Part shown: positions 1 through 9,100 of the stretch, piece after piece
How positions within the stretch are numbered: the stretch's first letter is position 1
Layout of the letters: the number at the start of each line of letters is the position of its first letter
Origin: Branchinecta lynchi
Taxonomy: Eukaryota > Arthropoda > Branchiopoda > Anostraca > Branchinectidae
DNA: 64,000 bases
Assembly (NCBI GenBank): GCA_023053575.1
Contig: JAKZAP010000010.1
Coordinates: 19,900,628 to 19,964,627, forward strand
Direction of reading: 5' to 3'
Translations under genes and position numbers: made by a program
Notes under the pieces: generated by a model
What the model saw: only the letters and a program-made list of their open reading frames with translations
Databases searched by the model: none
What the model was told of the DNA's origin: nothing

Positions 1-1559
1 TTCTATAATCCCACAAAGAGTCTGTGGCTCACAAAGAGTTGTTTCATAGTTGTTTTGTGGCCCACAAGCTCTGTTGTGACCAGAATGTTTTTGTGGCTTG
101 ACATTTTTTGGCGGGAAATTCAAATGTAGCAGCCATTAATAGTCCTAATAATAAAATTAGCTACTTTATTAAGCAGATAGACACAAATTAAAGATTCTTT
201 CAGTATATCAACATATTTTCGAAAATCCTTTGTCCCCATATTTCCAAATTGGGTAATTTAATGTGTTTAGTAGTTCCCATTCTTTATCAAATTTGGTAAT
301 TCATCCAACTTTTGTTCAGTCCGCATCGATTTCACTGCATTCGATCCTTCCCTTTGTAAAGTCGGTGATTTAGCTTGTATGTTGGCTAAGCCTAAAGTTC
401 TATTTATTGAGACTTTATCTCAGTTTTGGTTTCCAGACATGCAAAATTTGCTGCCAAGATTCAGGCACCATGAGTTTTCACTTGTGGTAGCTTGACTGTG
501 TGGTAACCTACACAATTGGGTTCCATGAAGAATCAAACAAATTGGCTGTCGAAAAAATGTTCAATTGTTTGGTCTAATAACCTTTCTTTGGTATAATAAT
601 TTGTCTGTTATAACCACACTGTTTTGATTGTTAGACCAGTTTGAGGCAATCTTAGAGTAACCAGATCTTATTTTTTGTGTAAGCTTCAGACATTCCAGAT
701 TGGCGGAAACAACAAAATTTTGCTAATTGTTAAACCACCCCACCTAAAATTTTCAACAGCCTATTTTTAATTTTAAGCTTGTTTCAGTACACCATATAGC
801 TCTGTTGTCAAATATGGTAAGGAGCCTTGAGTTCAGACTCAATGGTGGGTAGCGTGTATTGATTATTTGAGTGGAATTCAGAAATCAGTCAATCAGGATT
901 CATTAATATTACAGTATTGGAGTTGCTCAGGGTTAGGGTGCCCACAGGTATCCAGTCTTGGATATAGTGTTAGAATGCATCCAGCATAAGTATTTATTAA
1001 AGGACACCTCGTACTGCATATTGTTTCTGCTCAGATGTTCTGAGATAGTTTACCACTTTACAACTAATGTTGCCTTTTTTTTTTTGAGTTTCGGTTTAGT
1101 TTTGCCTAAAAGCCATTTTATTTTTCCATTCCATTTGCTGTAGTTTTGAACCTGAAACTACGCAGCTCAAAGTACAAACTACCTCGCAGACGTAGTTTGG
1201 CGTAGTTTGACTTTTCGGAAACAAGAACTCAATAAAACGCAAGTAAGACAAAACAAGAGCCAAACTACAAACTTTGACGAAACAGAAGTGAATCCAAAAA
1301 ACGCAAGTTAAGCTATAATAATAGTAATAATTTATTTATAACCACAAGAACTATGTGAAGATAATGGAGTAACAGATCAAACAGAATCAACAGAACAAAC
1401 ATATGAGCCTATGCTTACAGAAAATTAAACAAGGCTTTGGCTGTGTTTAGCCTTGGATGACACTCTTGGCAAAATGTTCATAACTGTTTTTTGAACGGAG
1501 ACAGCAGCTGTCTCCATTCAGAAAACGGTCAACTGACAGGTTAGGCTACCAAGCGTTCA
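1..1559. other. Contig-end flank without a supported gene
   Basis: AT-rich intergenic sequence up to the first gap. The open frames here are short and show no domain, codon pattern or splice context that I recognise. The only structured part is a MITE-A copy near its right end, listed separately. Confidence 0.6.
1068..1308. repeat. MITE-A, diverged copy
   Basis: About 240 bp that matches the element at 16798-17037 almost throughout, including the block with CCATTCCATTTGCTGTAGTT and the right end AAAACGCAAGT. The left end is degraded by a T run near 1075-1085. The internal sequence repeats the words GTAGTTTG and CAAACTAC in inverse orientation, so the transcript could fold on itself. It is non-coding. 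Confidence 0.7.
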
Positions 1560-1659
1560 NNNNNNNNNNNNNNNNNNNNNNNNNNNNNNNNNNNNNNNNN
1601 NNNNNNNNNNNNNNNNNNNNNNNNNNNNNNNNNNNNNNNNNNNNNNNNNNNNNNNNNNN
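1560..1659. other. Assembly gap (100 N)
   Basis: Exactly 100 N, a conventional scaffold gap of unknown true size. Sequence on either side should not be assumed contiguous. Confidence 0.99.
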
Positions 1660-1698
1660 GTCTGAGCTCAAGGCTCCTCACCATATGGCGTGCCCGAT

Positions 1699-1741
1699 CG
1701 ATCATTGTTCCCAGGGAGCTGTTCCGTGGGAACAATGATCG
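1699..1741. repeat. Perfect 15-bp inverted repeat, hairpin
   Basis: CGATCATTGTTCCCA at 1699-1713 is repeated as its exact reverse complement at 1727-1741, with a 13-nt loop. It lies close to the right edge of the gap. Such a stem can hinder sequencing, or it may be a remnant of a foldback element end. Confidence 0.7.
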
Positions 1742-2499
1742 GCCGGGTGCCTGATACGTCACGTAAAAAGAAGAAATCGCGGCAAGTGGGATAATCAGTC
1801 TTTTGATAATAGTGGAGAAAGGTTATTCTTTTGAAGTTAAGAATCTCGGGAACGATAATGGGTGGAAATACTACTGAAGTAGATGAATTGCTATGATAAG
1901 TACGACTTGCCCTTTAAGTTTACTGCCTACTGTAAATGTACAGTTCAAACGCCAAAGTGAACAAACTGTCCGGTTCCACCCCCCTCTTCTCACAGCATGT
2001 ACAAATAAAACTCAAATGAGCCAAGATGTCAGTAAAATCGGATCCCTCTAGCGTATTCTGCCGTTTGAATTTTCCCTAGCTCCCGTATAGAATTAGAAGC
2101 TCCTGAAATACCCGCCTTTCGGCATGCTCTCGCTTTGTGCCAACAACTCTTAGCACTTTTGTGGTCGAAACCAGTTTTGCCAGTCACGCAACGCAGGGTT
2201 CGCCGAAAGCTTCAAGGTCCGCCGACAACTCTTTTAAATACATGGGCATGAAGCTTCAAAGTGTTGTTATTCATTTTGGAAGAAATGGCAGACCATGAGG
2301 TCAGCAGGATATGTTCGCTTCGTCGTGATTTTTGGACAGCGGCGGTGCCAAAATGAAAGTCTGTTTTCAGGCTGCCACCATTTCCGCCGAGTAGTGCTGC
2401 ATATGAATTAAGACCGGGACTGAAACTCGCGGAAATACTATTTTGTCAAACAGTCGGGGCAACACTGTTTTAAGTGGGTCCTCCACTGGCAATCTTAAG

Positions 2500-3094
2500 C
2501 TGTCGAAAGCGATCGTAGCGCGTCGTAAGCGGCCATTTTGGCGGATTTCAGCCAATGAGAGCACGCCCGGTCAGGGTTGCCACAAGTTGCACGATAGAGT
2601 GAACTGTCACTCTATTTTAGTTTTTTAAACTCTTGTCGTAGGACATAAAATTCACTCTTATGTTAAAAAACGTCCACAGATGTCATTTTCCAGCAGTGAT
2701 TCCGACCAGAGGTGACTATTTCACGTTTTTTCCAAGGACACTAAATTAAGATTTGTAATTGATTCTGAAAAAGCATTGATTCAAAAAGCATTGATGACAA
2801 GAAGTGACCGTTTCCCATTTTCTCATGAAAAAAAATTTCACTCCCAAATCACTCTCTATTTTCGACCCAAAGTCACTCGTGGCAACCCTGCGCGCGGTCC
2901 GGCCGAGGATGGGTACGACGAACTTACGATTGACAGTGGAGGAACCAGAGCGACACAAGCCTCTTTGTAGTAGTCCTCTGGTGATTTTGTTAGGTGGTTC
3001 GTTGGGATTCATGAACATGATAATTTTTCTTTTCAGTGTTTGGTAACGTTCAGACTTGCGTTTCTGCACGTTAAGAAGATTCATCTAATCAAGA
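2500..3094 (+). promoter_or_regulatory. Possible ARL2 promoter region
   Basis: The stretch upstream of the ARL2 start codon is richer in CpG than its surroundings (2505-2545 and 2885-2925). It holds a GCGGCCATTTTGGCGG block (2528-2543), which resembles a YY1-type site, and a CCAAT box near 2551. This composition suits a housekeeping TATA-less promoter. No transcription start can be fixed from sequence alone. Confidence 0.3.
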
Positions 3095-3142
3095 ATGGGC
3101 CTTTTGACAATCATAAGAAAACTCAAAGAGAAAGAAAAAGAA
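3095..3142 (+). CDS. ARL2: ARL2 exon 1 (start codon)
   Basis: Sixteen codons beginning MGLLTI and ending in an alternating Lys/Glu run, followed directly by the donor gtaaga. The start, the amphipathic N-terminal helix and the absence of an Arf-type myristoylation context other than Gly2 agree with ARL2. It ends in phase 0. Confidence 0.88.
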
Positions 3143-6100
3143 GTAAGAGTTTTAATGCTGTGAGTAACGGGTCATTTTAGTCTGTTGTAATTAAGGTATT
3201 GTGTGTGCTGTAGCACTTGGTGAATGACTGATTGAATGGTAAACATTTGACGACAACCATGTAGAGATGGGCAAATTCGATCATGAAAGGATTCGAATCG
3301 GAATCCGAACCCAGGGCTAGGTACGAATCCGAATCCACCATTTCGTGCTGAGGGTTTGAGTCCGACCTTCACAGAAATTAAATTATGTCCATAAGTTATA
3401 GTTTAAAAATCAGAGGTGACAAAATGTGCTGTTTTCTAAGGTAATCAGATGATGTGATAAATTACTGGGTTGGTGGTAAAAAACTAAAAAATTGGTGAAA
3501 AAACACACTGTGTAAAAAAAAATCGGAAACGGAAGCTTGAAGGATGTAGACTAGAGGCGTATTCTCGCCGTTCCCCGAGGACTCCTCGGGGAATCGAAGG
3601 GAACGGCGAGAATAGAGGGAGTCACTCCACGTGGAATCCGCGGACAGGAACAGCGAGAACATGGGGAATTCTTCCAAAATGTATTTTGTTCGGAAAAAAA
3701 AAACATAAGGGCAGTTTATTCGTGGGAAAAGAGAAATAACTCAAGAACAAACCAAGGAAACAGGTTTGCCGGTGTGGTTGGTTTCCGTCAAGAACAGAAA
3801 GGAACGGAAAATGTTTGGTTAGTGCTTTTACTCAAAACATTTTCTGATTTACCCACGAGAGTTTTTCAGTCACCACATCAAAAAGTCTTCGCACTGACGA
3901 ACAGTTCATAATTACTGAACCGAAAAAGAGAGTTCCCATTTTACCAACAAGACTTTTCCCGGTCACAACAACTGATATCAGGATCTCGGTCCGATCATCG
4001 GCCTGACTTCGCGACAAGGCTTTTGTCGGTTTCCGGTTTCCGGTTTCCAGACAAGAAGCCTCCTGATTACCGACGGAGCATCAGAAACAGTATCAGACAG
4101 AGTATCAAAAACGGTATGACGAAAGAGTTTAACCAGAGCTCTTGCCGGTATTGAAAACGAAACCTGCGCACTGTCTCCGCACCGGCAAACACTGCCAATT
4201 TCCAAACAAGAAGTTTCCTGATTTACCTAAAGAGCTCTTGTCGGTATTGAAAACGGAACCCGTGCACCGACAGGCGCTGCCGATTTCCCTACAACACGTT
4301 TCATGATTTGCCGACAGGGCTTTCGTCGGTATCAGAAACGGAATGAGGAAAGTGTTAGTCAGGAGCTCTTGTCGGTCCCGAAAACCGAATCCGCGCACCG
4401 TCTCCGCACCGACAAGAAGTTTCCTGTTTCACCGACATAGCTTTGGTCGGTATTAAAAACGGAATGATAAAAGCGTTTGTCGGTGCACTGCCGGCTACCG
4501 ACACTGACGTGGGATGTTTCCCCTCCCCCCAGTTTCGACACTGCATCAGATATATGCAGTTCATTGGTTCTTAGAAACCCGAGAAGTTGGACCCCAGCTG
4601 TGTTTTTGGGACGTCCCTTTAGTATAGTGTTCTATCCTCCCGACCATCCTATTTGACACTGTCTTTCATATCCCTGAGAACAAAGCCTCTTCCACTTTGG
4701 GCACCCACCCCCCACCCCCGCCCCGTAGGCACTGGAGCCACTGACATAGGGAACCGTGCAGTCAGAGGGTGCAGAACTGTAAACAATAACAGACCCATCA
4801 GGCTAGCCAATGTTTAACGTCACCTACGCCTGTTATAGTCACCTTTAGCCGGAGATGTCTTTGAGAGAAAAAAACAATTTTCTTGGGTAATCGTTGCCTT
4901 TCCTTTCATATGTAGTGGATTGGACAACGCTGGGAAAACCACAATCCTGAAAAAGTTCAATGGTGAGGATATTTCTACGATATCACCTACCTTAGGCTTC
5001 AACATTCAAAGCTTTGAACACAAGGGGTAAGTTGTGAGTAAATTACAGTAGATTACCGTAGCCCACATAAAGGAGGGTTTTCGGGAGATCTGGGCATCAC
5101 TTTCCGGCGAGCGAAGCGCATTGCGAAAACTTTGGGAAAGCGAAACCTGGAATAAAATTTCCACTTTCCCGCTGGACTGATCGCGAAAACACATGGAAAG
5201 CTGACATCGCCGGGAAAATGTTAACTTACAAACGATTTCTAATAAATATGGTTCACTGAACGGTTCTTTGATTCTCATATATTCCATCGATGCCACCCTA
5301 ATAACGCTTGCTATTTTTCTTTATTTATTAGTGACACATATGAACGGGGTTGGAAAGTTCGGCAACTTTCCGAAGTAGCGCGAAAACCGTTGGAAAGTGA
5401 TTCCGACTTTGCTTTCCAGCTCGCGAAAACCCTCCTTAAATTTTTTAAGAACCACAGCCGGTGCTAGGTTTATAGTAGCACAGCATTCTCAGTTTGAAGT
5501 GATTTTATTCAACACGTGCTAAGGAGCGACCCTTGTTAATGCCAAAGTAGTAGTTGCGTTTTTTATCCGAATTCTCGCTTCTGAATTCTCGATTCTCGTA
5601 GCCTACAAATTACTGTTTTTAGTGGAGTGTTCCTTTGAACAATCCACTATTGCGAGCGCTGTAGCGGTTTTCGGTTTCCGGTTTTCACCGTATTTTGTGG
5701 AGCTCATAACTTGTGAACCAGTGCAAGTATCAATTTCACACTTGGTACGCTAGTGGGTAATGGGGTCTAGTTGCGCCTTTTGGGGGTCCCACCCCAACCC
5801 GGTTCAGGGGCAAATGGGCCCAGATTGCCCAGTGAATAAAGTTCATAACTCGACCAGAACTGGACATAGGACGATGAAATTCCTTGTACGTGTAGATCCT
5901 AGGGCTGGGAAATTGCTTTTAAAGTTGCACCTCCCCCACCAACCCCGTTCATGGACAACTGGGCCCAGATTGCCCAGGAGTAAAGTTCCTTACCCTTGCT
6001 AGGAATCAACAGGTTTCAAGTTGAAACTTGGTAGGATTGTGAGCATTGAGGTCTCTTTTTACTTGTTGCGGGTCCCAAACCCCAACCCCACTTGGTTCAG

Positions 6101-9100
6101 GGGCAATTGGGCCCAGATTGCCCATTTTTTAATGGTTTTGGTTTGATAATAACAGGAGATAAGGCGATGAAATTCCTGTGTGCTTTTGGATCGTAGGGAC
6201 CGGTGATAGTTGAACCACTCCCACCCTCCCCGTTCATGGGCAAGTGGGCCCAAAATTGCCCATGAAAAAAGTTTTTGACCCGTGACTGGAATCAAACTCT
6301 AAGCTGGTATACTTGAGGGAAAAATGTGTAAATACGCATTTTGACGGGTCCCGCCCCCCCCCCCCCCCCCCCTCTCCCGTTCATGGGCAGCTGGGCCCAG
6401 ATTTCTCGTGAGTTTAGTTCGTCTATGACATGTCTCAAGTCCAACTCTTGTATATTTGGGGAGATATATCTATGGATGAGGATTTGGTGTAACATCAACA
6501 AATAAGACGACGCGACGTACTTTAATCTTTAATGAACAGTTGGAAAGTGGACTGTTTTGTCATATGATCGAGGATATGCCATTCTTAACGAATTGTGACA
6601 AAAGGGGAATTAGTCTGCTACGAATTGTTTCATTGCACTTGTTATTACCTTGGTAATGGACAAGAGCTTTAAAGGGTGGGACTGGCAGGCAGACCATTCA
6701 TTGTTCGAGCAAATGCTATTAGTGCAAGACCTTCAACATTTCTTTGGATTTATACTGTCGTTTGTTTACATTTAAAGCTTTTAAAGGGGGTGATTACAAG
6801 GTTATTTCAATACTTGTTTGGTTATTGGGGATGAGAAATGTCTTGTGTCTAAAGCTGTTTGTGTATAAATGTGATCAACATTCTTGCTTTTGACAACTAC
6901 ACTAATTTGGCAGCTCGTCCGCTACGCGGTATCTGTGTTTATGCATAATGAACATCCGCAGTCTGTTGACCAACCAGGGAGTAGAATCGAGAATTAACTA
7001 TCGGAACAACTTCTCGGATTTTGCAGAATCGCGAGGCTTTCCCCGTTCTCGATTCTGACAAAAACACAAGAAAAGGGGAATTCACTTCATCTGAATAGTC
7101 CAAAAACGCGAAATAGAAGAACTCGGAGGAGAATCGCGAAGAGAATTCGGATCAAAAACGCAACTAATGTGGTCTCGTAATCGACGCGTTACACGAAATC
7201 ATGGAGTTAAAGATCCGATTGTGGCTGCTTTAGAGCGTCGTGCTCGATTTCTGAAATCCCTCGACCCTCTAAATAGCCTCTATCCAGCAATTAAGCAGAA
7301 GTTAAGTAGTTATTAATATTTTTTCTGTCTCTCTTGTTTGCATTATGTAGTGCCAATTTAAAATTGTATTTTGTGTGTTGTTCATTTCGTTTTTCCTTTT
7401 CATTTTTCCTTTTTGTTTATTTTTCTTTTCTTATACTCCATCAGTGGCATTTTTATGTAAAGATGGGTAATAAATATATTCATTCATTCATTCATTAGTA
7501 GTAAAGAATACCTTTTCAATACCAACGTTCGAACGAAAAAGTTATTTCCAAATGTCCCATTTTGGACCTCCATATTTTGTGTGTTTTTAAACTATATGAA
7601 GATAATTTAGTCATGTTTATGTACATTTTTTGTTTAGTGTTTTAATATGTATATTTTATTTCGTGTATCTTACTCATACTCCGCTGATAAAAAGCTACTC
7701 AGCTGTTATACAGAAAGCGGGTCACAAATAAATAAAAATACCAAGGTTCGAACATACATGGTTTCGTAAAAGATTACAACCAATTACCGTTTCTTTTCAG
7801 ACACACTCGGCATCCTTGGATAATGATCATAGCGGAAAGCCCGATCCGCCTCGAAAGAGCCAAACAAAGCAAATGCAAAAATCAGCGTAGTCTAGTGGCG
7901 TAGCTAATCTCGGCAATGATAATGATGGAACGATTAGGGATTTGGACTGAATCAGTAATGTAGGCAAGAGCCTTTAAGAAGTTGGTTCTAACAGATACCG
8001 TGACCGAAAGGCTTTAGTGTAATTAACTATACAACTAACGGACATTAAGGCCGATTCTGGTGGTCTGGAAGCTCCGCGAGCTTATGAATGAATGAATGGT
8101 TTTATCAGCCAATTTTTTAACACAAAATGTGACAAATGGAGTATAAAAAGGGAAGAACAAAAAGAAAATACGAATCACACTAAACTAACAAGTAAACAAA
8201 GAACTAGTGCAACTAGCCTACTTTAGAAATGCCTGGTACAGGCTGTGCTGGGGATCCAGGGGCTGTAGGCAAAATTTTCCATACGATGTTGATGACATCC
8301 GTGGGATCATAACACCGTACTTAACAATTAGTGAAGTATTTCTCGTACAAAGAGGTACTACAAGCAAAAACTTCGTAAACTTGAAATAAATAACTCTTAT
8401 TGCTTTCTTTTCCTTCAGTGTGAAAAGTATTCAAAAAGGCGACAGAGCGAGAATGTGCAGGATAACAAGAGCGGTATAAAGGTGTCCTCGAATCAAACGG
8501 TTAAATTTCACCTATGTGCCGGCTGCGACTTCGGCTAAAACTTACTTCACTTTCCAGAGCTGTTCTCGCGCTTCGCTAGTTTCCGCCAGCACTTGGAAAG
8601 CGACTCACTTAGCGAGTGGAAAGTGATTTCGGCAAGTTAATCGCTATTAAGTGGAGTCATTTTGAATAGTACATGTGGTCCTCCCTTGTTTACAATAAGA
8701 CCACTTCCGTGTTCACTAATTGTATAGTTTAACCTTTAAGGGTAGTTACTAAAAGCTATCATCGCCATCCCTACCTGTGATATTGCTATCACACAAACCG
8801 TTCCAACCCTTTACGAGTGGTTGCTGCTAACTTTTGTTTACCTACTCGAGAACATGAGGTCGGATTTATTTTGCCGCAACTAGAAATATTTGTTGTACAG
8901 AATTTCTTGAACGTTTGTGAAGGATGCGGTTGAATTTTCTTGATCAACAGCGGTACGGCAGGAATCGGAATATTCAAAGTGGTCCTTAAAGCGCCATCTG
9001 TTTAACATATATTTGTTAAAATTGCTGGTGCAAGTTACCATCGATGTTGCTACCTTTCGCTCCCGTTATGTCATCAACCACCCCCAACCCATGACTAATC

